DNA from: Ignavibacteria bacterium | GTDB lineage: Bacteria; Bacteroidota; Ignavibacteria; Tepidaquicellales; OLB5 | Direction of reading: 5' to 3' | NCBI GenBank assembly: GCA_030835005.1 | Contig: JAUQWT010000363.1 | Coordinates: 1-13,219, forward strand | DNA: 13,219 nucleotides | Shown here: positions 7,474-13,219 of the stretch, one piece after another | Layout: each line of letters begins with the position of its first letter | Position numbering within the stretch: the first letter of the stretch is position 1 | Translations under genes and position numbers: made by a program | The notes under the pieces: generated by a model | Seen by the model: only the letters and a program-made list of their open reading frames with translations | What the model was told of the DNA's origin: nothing | The model's database searches: none

Positions 7474-9828
7474 CTATAATCTGAACGGCAAGTTCAACTG
7501 TAAGTTAAAGCTTCTTCCCGGATTCATAGCGTAGCCTTTATATCTGCTCAAGTGATCTGTATATTTAACATTGGCTAGATTATCCACAGATAGATCCAGA
7601 GAAGCAATCGAACCTGCAAGACTGAGATCAAAGCCAATACCAGCGTTTAGTAATGTATAACCGGAAGTTTTTGCTTCAAGGTTATCAACATTATTTTGCG
7701 CTGATACAACTTTAGCGCCAGCTTTAATGTATGGATTCAGTAATTTGCCCATACTTTGCTTCTGCAGCTTCACCTCGAACATATTTTTCATAGGCGGGGT
7801 AAAAGGCAGCGGATAGTCTGTGGCATTGTTCAGTGTATTAACATAATCGCCGGCAGCCATTAGTACGATCCACTTAACCGGCTGATACTGAATGCTGTAT
7901 TCGTACCCGTAGAATGTGCTCTTATCCTGTTTTATGTTAAAGACCGGCAATCCGTCAATTGTATCTCCTGTAATGGATGGATAAATGAAATTGTTAACCA
8001 TGTTTCTGTAAGCAGATAGCTGGATACTAAGCTGCTTATAATTAAGCCTGATGCCAAAATCAAAATTAATCGATGCCTCAGGTTTTGGTTCTGCAAGCGG
8101 GTTGAAAGTCTTCAATCCTCGCTCATATCTGCCAGTACCTTCGTGCACTCCATTCACAAAAAGCTCAAACTCACTTGGGGGCCTCCATCCCCTTCCGATA
8201 TTAGCGAAAATATTCAGGTATTCCGACGGGATAAAAACCATTCCAAATGATCCGGATAGAGCATTAAATATCAAGGATTGCCGAGAGAGTGTTCTTAATG
8301 AGTTGCCAGCAGAGTCTGTTTCAAAAACCGTTTCTTCAATATTGAGCTTTTTTGTGTCGAACCTGGCTCCTGCTGTAATTGTAATTTCATCCAGGTCGAG
8401 CTTTTCCATCAGAAATACACCCAAAGTATTTGCATAATAGTTCGGAATAAGTTTCTCTTCTGCAAGAGTTTTATTATCCTGACGGTTGAAAGAAACACCG
8501 AATGTACCGCTTACCTTTGAAATGAGTTCATGATGAAGCTTTAGAGCTCCGTCAAAGGTTTTCAGGTCAAGATGAAGTGCTTCTCTTCCGGCATCCTTAT
8601 CTTCGATACTTTCAAACTCTTTCCTGGTTTGAAGCTGATAGGACAAAACAGGTTCAAGCTTAAATTTCTTTGAAATATTGAAATTACTTTCAAATGAAAA
8701 TTGTTTTGTCTGAACTTTTTGATTTGGTGTTGCTTCGGGATCTTCCAATGGATCCTGATGGATCTGCAGTTCACGATCGAATAACTCGAATCCGAGATTT
8801 ACCATTCCGAAATTCCCGCTTAATCCAAGATTAACTCCTCCTTCAAGTTCTTTTGAGGCAGAATTAAAAAGTTCGCCGCCCTGAATTTCTTTTGTTCCGT
8901 CCGGGGTATTGATGGTTAAAGTCCCTTCAGGCGTCATGGTGTTCTCCGATTTCCTGTAACCAAAATGCCCTTTGAGGCCAAAGTTCTTTGTACCAAGTCC
9001 TAAAGTGCCGTTTGTAAAATATTGCTTATCCACAGAAAATCCACCCAGAGTGAAACCTCCGTAGTAAACCGGTCTTTTCTTATTCGAAAATTCCAGCGGT
9101 TTACTGATAACATTTATCACTCCGCCAATACCGTCAGCCCCGTAAACAAGGCTTGCCGGCCCGCGCAGGATTTCAATTCTATCAAGATCGAAGAGGCTGA
9201 GCTCCGGGCCATGTTCATCGCCCCATGATTGAGATTCCTGCTTTACGCCATCATGTATTACAAGTACGCTTTGCGAAGTCAATCCCCTGATCACAGGCTT
9301 ACCTATGCCAGTACCAGTTGAAACATTGCTGATGCCGGGAATATTCTGAATGGTTTCTGCAAGATTCTGGCTTCTTGATTTAGTAATTGTACGTCCGGTT
9401 AATTCGGTAATAGAAAATGTGCTTTTAGAAATTTCAGAGGCATTGAATGATCCCGTTACATCAATTACAGGAATTTCAATCAAACTTTCTTCCAGAGTGA
9501 TGGAGTAAAGTGTATCATTACCTGTAAAATTTATACCTAGCGAACGCGGTGCATAACCACTCAGCTTAAAAGTCAAGATATATGAACCTCTTGATATGCC
9601 GTTAAAACTAAATCTACCCTTACTATCAGTTGTTGAAGTAAGGCCAGGATCATTCACATTTACAGAAACGAATTCAAGCGGTTTATTATTTTTATCGATT
9701 ACAATTCCGGTAAGATCTTTACCCTGCAATATTGATGTTTGCGCAAATGCATTCATACACTTTGAACTGATTAAAATGTAAAACACAGCAAGAAACATCA
9801 GCATAAATTTACTGATCGGTTTTCTCAT
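7474..9828 (-). CDS. TonB-dependent outer-membrane receptor, ZnuD-like (probable metal uptake)
   Basis: This is a predicted TonB-driven outer-membrane importer of 784 residues. The frame also offers a TTG at 9870, but the ATG at 9828 gives a proper signal peptide (MRKPISKF, hydrophobic core 9-21, cleavage AFA|Q at 29/30). Next comes a carboxypeptidase-regulatory-like beta domain (about 38-113, 'GIVIDKNNKPLEFVSVNV'), common in Bacteroidetes receptors. The plug (about 133-245) has 'NLAETIQNIPGI', 'GKPVIRGL' and 'RIEILRGPASLVYGADGIGGVINV'. The barrel ends 'HLSRYKGYAMNPGRSFNLQLNLPFRL'. The plug motif 'SWGDEHGPE' at 201-209 and the 'DHLSRYKGYAMNPGRSF' ending recall ZnuD-type zinc receptors and their relatives, so metal or metal-complex uptake is inferred; the ligand is not proven. 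A His/Cys-rich small exported protein is encoded 73 bp upstream, probably in the same transcript. There is no SusD partner, so a glycan role is unlikely. Confidence 0.85.
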   Translation of the reverse strand: MRKPISKFMLMFLAVFYILISSKCMNAFAQTSILQGKDLTGIVIDKNNKPLEFVSVNVNDPGLTSTTDSKGRFSFNGISRGSYILTFKLSGYAPRSLGINFTGNDTLYSITLEESLIEIPVIDVTGSFNASEISKSTFSITELTGRTITKSRSQNLAETIQNIPGISNVSTGTGIGKPVIRGLTSQSVLVIHDGVKQESQSWGDEHGPELSLFDLDRIEILRGPASLVYGADGIGGVINVISKPLEFSNKKRPVYYGGFTLGGFSVDKQYFTNGTLGLGTKNFGLKGHFGYRKSENTMTPEGTLTINTPDGTKEIQGGELFNSASKELEGGVNLGLSGNFGMVNLGFELFDRELQIHQDPLEDPEATPNQKVQTKQFSFESNFNISKKFKLEPVLSYQLQTRKEFESIEDKDAGREALHLDLKTFDGALKLHHELISKVSGTFGVSFNRQDNKTLAEEKLIPNYYANTLGVFLMEKLDLDEITITAGARFDTKKLNIEETVFETDSAGNSLRTLSRQSLIFNALSGSFGMVFIPSEYLNIFANIGRGWRPPSEFELFVNGVHEGTGRYERGLKTFNPLAEPKPEASINFDFGIRLNYKQLSIQLSAYRNMVNNFIYPSITGDTIDGLPVFNIKQDKSTFYGYEYSIQYQPVKWIVLMAAGDYVNTLNNATDYPLPFTPPMKNMFEVKLQKQSMGKLLNPYIKAGAKVVSAQNNVDNLEAKTSGYTLLNAGIGFDLSLAGSIASLDLSVDNLANVKYTDHLSRYKGYAMNPGRSFNLQLNLPFRL

Positions 9829-9846
9829 ATACGTATGATTTAATGC

Positions 9847-9866
9847 TTTCTGAACACTATCAGAAA
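9847..9866. promoter_or_regulatory. Inverted repeat in the leader of the TonB receptor gene
   Basis: TTTCTGA (9847-9853) and TCAGAAA (9860-9866) are perfect 7-bp arms around 6 bases, ending 18 bp before the receptor ATG. The position suits an operator or a small leader hairpin. It is not a recognised Fur or Zur box. Confidence 0.3.
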
Positions 9867-9901
9867 ACAAAATTTTTATTTGAATAAGTTATTTAGGTGT
9901 A

Positions 9902-10195
9902 TCAGATATGAGAAAAAACAGGGGGAGCCCTTCCGGGAGATGTAATGAAACGATCCGATTGCGGAACCGGGTCATCAGAATTGAATATTGATTGGTAAGT
10001 AATAAGCTGGGGGGTGAAAATAAAAACCTGCTCAATTAAAGTAGTATTAATTGAATGATTAAAAATACACGCCTCACACTTTGATTCATCATTTTGCGAT
10101 TCATAGTCATGATGATGTAAGAATTCAGCCCCGTTAATAGCAAAAAGCGCAAAAACGAGCACAAAGGGTGTGATATATTTTCGTAAATAATTCAC
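9902..10195 (-). CDS. Small exported His/Cys protein, DUF2946-like
   Basis: This small protein of 97 residues has an N-terminal signal or membrane segment (KYITPFVLVFALFAINGA), then His-His-His-Asp-Tyr at 27-31 and a Cys-x-x-Cys motif (KCEACIFNH, about 40-48) with a further His after it. The end 'SPGRAPPVFSHI' resembles the 'RAPP' tail of DUF2946-type proteins, short envelope proteins often found near metal genes. Metal binding in the periplasm is inferred from the His cluster and CxxC. There is no in-frame ATG. GTG at 10195 is chosen because it gives MNYLRKY, a normal positive n-region; TTG at 10204 is the alternative, adding three residues. It lies 73 bp upstream of the TonB receptor, probably co-transcribed, and behind the terminator of the YHS gene. 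The coding call rests on the signal segment, motifs and context. Confidence 0.65.
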   Translation of the reverse strand: MNYLRKYITPFVLVFALFAINGAEFLHHHDYESQNDESKCEACIFNHSINTTLIEQVFIFTPQLITYQSIFNSDDPVPQSDRFITSPGRAPPVFSHI

Positions 10196-10250
10196 TTGTT
10201 GCAATAGTAATTAAGAAATGAAAATCAATCAAGTCATTTACAATCACGTA

Positions 10251-10267
10251 TGTTAATTAACAATTGT
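10251..10267. promoter_or_regulatory. Overlapping palindromes upstream of the His/Cys gene
   Basis: TGTTAATTAACA (10251-10262) is a perfect 12-base palindrome, and ACAATTGT (10260-10267) overlaps it. They lie about 55-70 bp upstream of the GTG start, where a promoter or operator would be expected. A loose TTGTTA -N17- TAAATG promoter on the minus strand overlaps it. AT-rich palindromes arise easily by chance. Confidence 0.3.
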
Positions 10268-10285
10268 ATTATTTAAATTTACCAT

Positions 10286-10315
10286 AAAAAAATCCCGCAT
10301 TTCAGAGCGGGATTT
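10286..10315 (-). terminator. Intrinsic terminator after the tandem-YHS gene
   Basis: On the minus strand, AAATCCCGC (10315-10307) pairs perfectly with GCGGGATTT (10298-10290) around 8 bases. The run of T's covers bases 10292-10286, part of it within the stem. It starts 25 bp after the stop codon of the YHS gene, so the downstream His/Cys-receptor pair probably has its own promoter. Confidence 0.88.
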
Positions 10316-10340
10316 GAACAAAACAAAATTATTTTACGAA

Positions 10341-10802
10341 TTAATTTTTGTAGCCATTCTTATATTTATCGGGGTCATTTTCAAATTTCTTTATGCATGA
10401 TTTGCAGCAGAAATAGTATTTCGTGCCATTATTTACTACAAAAACATCCTTCGTTTCAATAGTTTCTCCCATTACCGGACATTTCATTTCTTCTTTGATG
10501 TAATTCATGGGCTCTTTTTTGAATTTGGCTTCACATCCTTCGCAGCAGAATGAGTAAGTCTTGCCGTAGTAATCGAATTTCACGCCCTGACCTTCGCCGA
10601 TAGCCTCACCGGATACAGGGCAAGTAATGCCTGCAACTGATGAATCACCGCCGGCATTGCCAAGTTCTTTACAGCAATCTTTATTCTCCGTGCAGCATGA
10701 TGCCGACTTTTCTTTGCAGCAGTCACTTGACTGACTGAAAGAATTTGAATTAAATATAAATAAAGCTATTATAATTGAGGATAATGCTAATAATGTTTTC
10801 AT
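10341..10802 (-). CDS. Exported tandem YHS-domain protein with Cys-Cys repeats
   Basis: This 153-residue protein is a predicted periplasmic or surface metal-binding protein. Residues 1-23 form a signal peptide (LLALSSIIIALFIF core, cleavage near SFS|Q). A Cys-rich linker follows with three Cys-Cys pairs at 28-29, 36-37 and 43-44. Two YHS domains come next: 'CPVSGEAIG' (Cys61) with 'YSFCCEGCEAKF' (Cys86, 87, 90), and 'CPVMGETI' (Cys108) with 'YYFCCKSCIKKF' (Cys132, 133, 136). YHS domains occur in copper and other heavy-metal proteins, including some metal-transporting ATPases. Here each has an extra Cys in the FCC.xC segment, making two dense thiol sites. No transporter or enzyme domain is attached, so storage, buffering or delivery is inferred. 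It is 67 bp downstream of the Cys-rich gene and followed by a strong terminator. The ATG at 10802 has no Shine-Dalgarno sequence. Confidence 0.9.
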   Translation of the reverse strand: MKTLLALSSIIIALFIFNSNSFSQSSDCCKEKSASCCTENKDCCKELGNAGGDSSVAGITCPVSGEAIGEGQGVKFDYYGKTYSFCCEGCEAKFKKEPMNYIKEEMKCPVMGETIETKDVFVVNNGTKYYFCCKSCIKKFENDPDKYKNGYKN

Positions 10803-10869
10803 TTTTTTGTTAGAATTTAGAATTTAATAATTATGTTATTTCAAATTAAGTATTGAAAGAAATAATTAT

Positions 10870-11289
10870 CTAAATCCTGATAGAAAGATTGGTGAGATAC
10901 GTTCCGCTCACATCTCTTATGGGCGGTGAATATTCGTGAACTGAGCCGCTTATTGCAGTAGGACTATAACCGGCTTCGACAGAAGAATTGCAAACAAGTG
11001 TGTGTACAGATCTTACTGAATTACTGCTTTTCATATCATTAAACAAGTCTGCTGTTTGCTGAGACTCCTGCATAGTGCAGCCACAATGTTTGCTTAATCT
11101 TTCCTTTGAAGTAATATTAATCGGTTTTACGCAGCACGCTTTTACCTTGTTGCTAACATGGCAGCAATCTTCACCCATATAAATATTACTGCAATTTATG
11201 AATCCTGCAAAGTTCAGCATAAATACTGAAAATGCAGCGATTAAAGTCAAAGATTTAAAAATTGTATTTTTATAGGATTTATGCTTCAT
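10870..11289 (-). CDS. Small exported Cys-rich protein, unknown family
   Basis: I do not recognise the family. The 139 residues begin with a basic n-region (MKHKSYKNTIFK) and a hydrophobic core (SLTLIAAFSVFMLNFAGF, 13-30), consistent with a signal peptide or membrane anchor. The next part holds Cys33, Cys-Cys at 42-43 and 52-53, Cys-Gly-Cys at 69-71 with His68 before it, and Cys100. The second half is Ser/Thr/Val-rich without clear domains and ends 'SPPIRDVSGTYLTNLSIRI'. The short Pro-Pro tail recalls other small metal-associated envelope proteins, but this is weak. It is 67 bp upstream of the tandem-YHS gene on the same strand and probably in one operon, so a role in metal or thiol chemistry in the envelope is inferred. 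The ATG at 11289 has no Shine-Dalgarno sequence. Confidence 0.7.
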   Translation of the reverse strand: MKHKSYKNTIFKSLTLIAAFSVFMLNFAGFINCSNIYMGEDCCHVSNKVKACCVKPINITSKERLSKHCGCTMQESQQTADLFNDMKSSNSVRSVHTLVCNSSVEAGYSPTAISGSVHEYSPPIRDVSGTYLTNLSIRI

Positions 11290-11308
11290 TCAATAACAAA
11301 TATAACGA

Positions 11309-11335
11309 TTTTAGGGCATATTAGTTCCCCTAAAA
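11309..11335. promoter_or_regulatory. Inverted repeat TTTTAGGG / CCCTAAAA upstream of the Cys-rich gene
   Basis: Perfect 8-bp arms at 11309-11316 and 11328-11335 flank 11 bases, ending 20 bp before the ATG of the Cys-rich gene. This is where an operator would lie. A TATATTTG (11304-11297, minus strand) fits a -7 box but is so close to the ATG that the message would be nearly leaderless, and no -33 element is seen. Confidence 0.35.
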
Positions 11336-11356
11336 ACAGGTATTAATACTCAGTTT

Positions 11357-11405
11357 TACAAAAGGCCAGACTTCCTGCCTGATAACTTCAGGCAGGAAAA
11401 TGGCT
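11357..11405 (-). terminator. Probable terminator after the BNR-repeat gene
   Basis: On the minus strand, a perfect 11-bp stem TTCCTGCCTGA / TCAGGCAGGAA (11398-11388 and 11382-11372) with loop AGTTA is extended by a lower stem AGCCA/TGGCC (11405-11401 and 11368-11364, one G-T pair) across a small internal loop. TTTTGT follows. It begins 8 bp after the stop codon. The T tract is short, so efficiency is uncertain. Confidence 0.6.
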
Positions 11406-11412
11406 ATATGAT

Positions 11413-12759
11413 CTATTTTACGAGCATCATTTTTTTTGTGTCTGTAAAATCGCCGGTTTCAATCCGGTAGAAATAGACACCACTTGGATATTTCGAAGCG
11501 TTCCAATCTACTTTATATACTCCCTGAGCAATCTGCTTGTTTACAAGTGTTTCAACCACCCGGCCGAGCAAATCATAGACTACAAGTTTCACAAAAGAAG
11601 ACTTCGAAACTGTAAACTCAATATATGTAACCGGGTTAAACGGATTAGGATAGTTCTGAGAGAGCAAGAATTCTTTGGGTACCTCAGTTGAGATCTGCTG
11701 AAGGCCTATGGGGAACGATTGTCTATATACTTGCGCGCCGTTAGTTTGATTGTTGAATAATCCCGTATAAAGCGTAACAACATTTGTATCAGTTAGATCC
11801 CTGACTATTTTAGACGCAATTGGATTTTGAGGAAGTCCATTGTTCATTACAGTGAAGGTCTGCCCTTCGTTTGTGCTTTTGTATATTCCTCCTCCCGGTA
11901 TTTGAGGGTTTCTAGGACTTGCCGAAAGATAAAGTTCCCCTGTACTCGCAAAATGCCCGACTCCGGTTTCAACTTTCACGTTGGCTCCTAAAAGTGCCGC
12001 AACAATTAACGCAGTATAGCCATCATCGTATAATCCTCTTAGAACGGTCCCTTTGTCAGTTCCTGCAATAAGTTTATCATTAGTTATATTATCAGTTTGG
12101 GTCCTGTAAAATTCCACATATCTTACAGTGTCTACTGTAGGAACACCTGTACTTTGATACCAAGAATCACCCAAATTTGTGCTGATATACATCCCGTTGG
12201 AAGTTGCTGCGGCAATTACATTATTCGAATCGGCTGCAAGATCCCACACCCAGCTGTTTGCAGGAATGCCGCTGTTTACGGGATTAAATATTGTTCCTCC
12301 ATTGGTGCTTTTTAGGACTCCGTTCCTTGTCCCAAGATAAATTGTGTTATTATCCTGAGAAGGAGCGATAATAGAAAAAATGTTATTGCTTACTCCTATT
12401 TGATATTGCTGGAAGAAAGTATTACCGTTATCCGTAGAACGATAGAGTGCTTCGGGATTTGGGTAAGGCCAGGAACTTGCAAATATATATCCTCCGCGTG
12501 CAATTGCGAGTGTTCTTGCAATATAGCCATTTATGGTTTCTTCCCAGTAAACTCCTCCATCTGTAGACCTCCTTATGCCTCCATATTGACCGTTTGGCCA
12601 GTTAAAACTGGAAGTAGTAACAATTAACGCCCCGGCATCAGTAACAATCATGTCAGTAATTCCGCCGCCTGCCGGTGTTGTTTGTGTCTGTACCCATTGT
12701 GATAATAAATTCATTGTAACTAATTGAGCAACAAAGATGATTATTAGTATTGATTTCAT
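11413..12759 (-). CDS. Secreted BNR/Asp-box repeat protein with T9SS sorting domain
   Basis: This is a predicted extracellular beta-propeller protein of 448 residues, function unknown. The ATG at 12759 is chosen because it starts a signal peptide directly (MKSILIIIFVAQLVTMNLLS). An ATG at 12777 would add MERDYK in front. Five BNR/Asp-box-like motifs (S-T-x-x-G-x-x-W/F) are at 65-72, 108-115, 151-158, 193-200 and 295-302, as in sialidases, VPS10-like propellers and many structural exoproteins. The catalytic residues of a sialidase are not recognisable, so I do not call it one. Residues about 363-448 form a type A T9SS C-terminal domain with NYPNPFNP at 369-376, 'VYDLLGRVV' at 394-402 and 'GVYFYRIETGDF' near 427, ending KKMMLVK. 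It is a tandem paralogue of the truncated gene only 31 bp upstream and is followed by a probable terminator. Confidence 0.88.
   Translation of the reverse strand: MKSILIIIFVAQLVTMNLLSQWVQTQTTPAGGGITDMIVTDAGALIVTTSSFNWPNGQYGGIRRSTDGGVYWEETINGYIARTLAIARGGYIFASSWPYPNPEALYRSTDNGNTFFQQYQIGVSNNIFSIIAPSQDNNTIYLGTRNGVLKSTNGGTIFNPVNSGIPANSWVWDLAADSNNVIAAATSNGMYISTNLGDSWYQSTGVPTVDTVRYVEFYRTQTDNITNDKLIAGTDKGTVLRGLYDDGYTALIVAALLGANVKVETGVGHFASTGELYLSASPRNPQIPGGGIYKSTNEGQTFTVMNNGLPQNPIASKIVRDLTDTNVVTLYTGLFNNQTNGAQVYRQSFPIGLQQISTEVPKEFLLSQNYPNPFNPVTYIEFTVSKSSFVKLVVYDLLGRVVETLVNKQIAQGVYKVDWNASKYPSGVYFYRIETGDFTDTKKMMLVK
11426..11544. repeat. Near-identical block shared by the two BNR genes (copy 1)
   Basis: This segment matches 12804-12922 at 117 of 119 positions. 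It encodes the last ~40 residues of the T9SS domain, omitting the final few. The next ~124 bp into the genes match at about 80%, with many synonymous differences. Confidence 0.9.
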
Positions 12760-12790
12760 TTTGTAATCTCTTTCCATCTCACTTGGAGAG

Positions 12791-13219
12791 TTATTTTGTT
12801 AAGATCATTTTTTTTGTGTCTGTAAAATCGTCGGTTTCAATCCGGTAGAAAAAGACACCACTTGGATATTTCGAAGCGTTCCAATCTACTTTATATACTC
12901 CCTGAGCAATCTGCTTGTTTACCAGAGTTTCAACAACTCTTCCGAGCATATCATAGACTACCAATTTTACAAATGAAGATTTCGAAACTGAGAATTCAAT
13001 ATTTGTAACAGGATTGAACGGGTTAGGGTAATTTTGAGACAGCAAAAAGTCTTTGGGTACTTCAGAAGAAATCTGCTGAATTCCAATAGGAAAAGACTGC
13101 GTGTAAACCTGCGCACCGTTAACTTGATTGTTAAATAATCCGGCATAAAGACTTACAACATTGGTATCACTTAGATCTCTGACAATTCTTGACGCAACAG
13201 GATTTTGAGGAAGACCATT
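12791..13219 (-). CDS. Tandem paralogue of the BNR protein, C-terminal part only
   Basis: The frame is open from the stop at 12791 to the right edge, so the 142 visible residues are the end of a longer protein whose start lies outside. The visible part opens 'NGLPQNPVASRIVRDLSDTN' and aligns without gaps to the end of the downstream gene ('NGLPQNPIASKIVRDLTDTN'). It then has 'SEVPKDFLLSQNYPNPFNP' and a complete T9SS sorting domain ending 'TDTKKMILTK'. The Asp boxes are expected beyond the edge. A shorter TTG start at 13045 would cut the conserved linker and is not credible. The gene is 31 bp upstream of its paralogue and may be co-transcribed with it. The last ~119 bp are almost identical between the two copies. 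Confidence 0.88.
   Translation of the reverse strand, partial: NGLPQNPVASRIVRDLSDTNVVSLYAGLFNNQVNGAQVYTQSFPIGIQQISSEVPKDFLLSQNYPNPFNPVTNIEFSVSKSSFVKLVVYDMLGRVVETLVNKQIAQGVYKVDWNASKYPSGVFFYRIETDDFTDTKKMILTK
12804..12922. repeat. Near-identical block shared by the two BNR genes (copy 2)
   Basis: This is the partner of 11426-11544, in direct orientation at a distance of 1378 bp. The two differences are C/T in the 'cgccgg/cgtcgg' codon area and T/A in 'gaaatag/gaaaaag' on the plus strand. Confidence 0.9.

Noticed and set aside
8051..8437. 128-residue plus-strand frame opposite the TonB receptor
   Set aside because: It is an antisense shadow of the receptor barrel, with no domain or signal.
9829..9870. 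TTG start at 9870 for the TonB receptor
   Set aside because: It puts 14 unrelated residues before a classical signal peptide, and the inverted repeat 9847-9866 would be inside the coding region. The ATG at 9828 is better.
11413..12759. Sialidase activity for the BNR-repeat protein
   Set aside because: Asp boxes are structural and occur in many propellers. The catalytic Arg triad, Tyr and Glu arrangement of sialidases is not recognisable.

Overview
The window looks like the chromosome of a Gram-negative bacterium of the Bacteroidetes/Chlorobi (FCB) group, most likely close to Ignavibacteria. This is inferred from sequence only. Three proteins end in the 'NYPNPFNP' type of C-terminal domain that marks type IX secretion (T9SS) cargo. 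An outer-membrane cluster contains BamA, two Skp/OmpH chaperones and LpxD, so there is an outer membrane with lipid A. Most starts lack a Shine-Dalgarno sequence, and the -7 element TAnnTTTG typical of Bacteroidetes fits upstream of dapA and uppS. Except for the truncated gene at the left edge, every gene is on the minus strand, so transcription runs from high to low coordinates.

Left edge (1-1842): the 3' end of a plus-strand FG-GAP repeat protein with a T9SS tail converges on dapA (lysine/diaminopimelate pathway). The gap upstream of dapA holds a candidate promoter, an unexplained 10-bp hairpin, and the intrinsic terminator of the next operon.

Envelope operon (1791-7262): uppS - bamA - skp - skp - lpxD - terminator. 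uppS makes the undecaprenyl carrier for peptidoglycan and O-antigen. BamA with two periplasmic Skp-like chaperones inserts outer-membrane proteins. LpxD makes a lipid A precursor. uppS and bamA overlap by one base (TAATG). The first skp copy starts at TTG behind a strong AAAGGAG. The order is the widespread uppS...bamA-skp-lpxD cluster without cdsA and rseP.

Metal-related region (7474-11335): a TonB-dependent receptor with ZnuD-like features lies behind a small exported His/Cys protein. Upstream is an exported tandem-YHS protein with its own terminator, then a small exported Cys-rich protein of unknown family. Together they suggest handling of a soft transition metal (zinc, copper or similar) in the envelope. 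The metal and the cooperation between the genes are inferred.

Right edge (11357-13219): two tandem, closely related, secreted BNR/Asp-box proteins with T9SS tails; the upstream copy is cut by the window end. Their last ~119 bp are 98% identical while the adjacent sequence is only about 80% identical, which suggests recent gene conversion. I found no tRNA, rRNA, CRISPR array or transposase.
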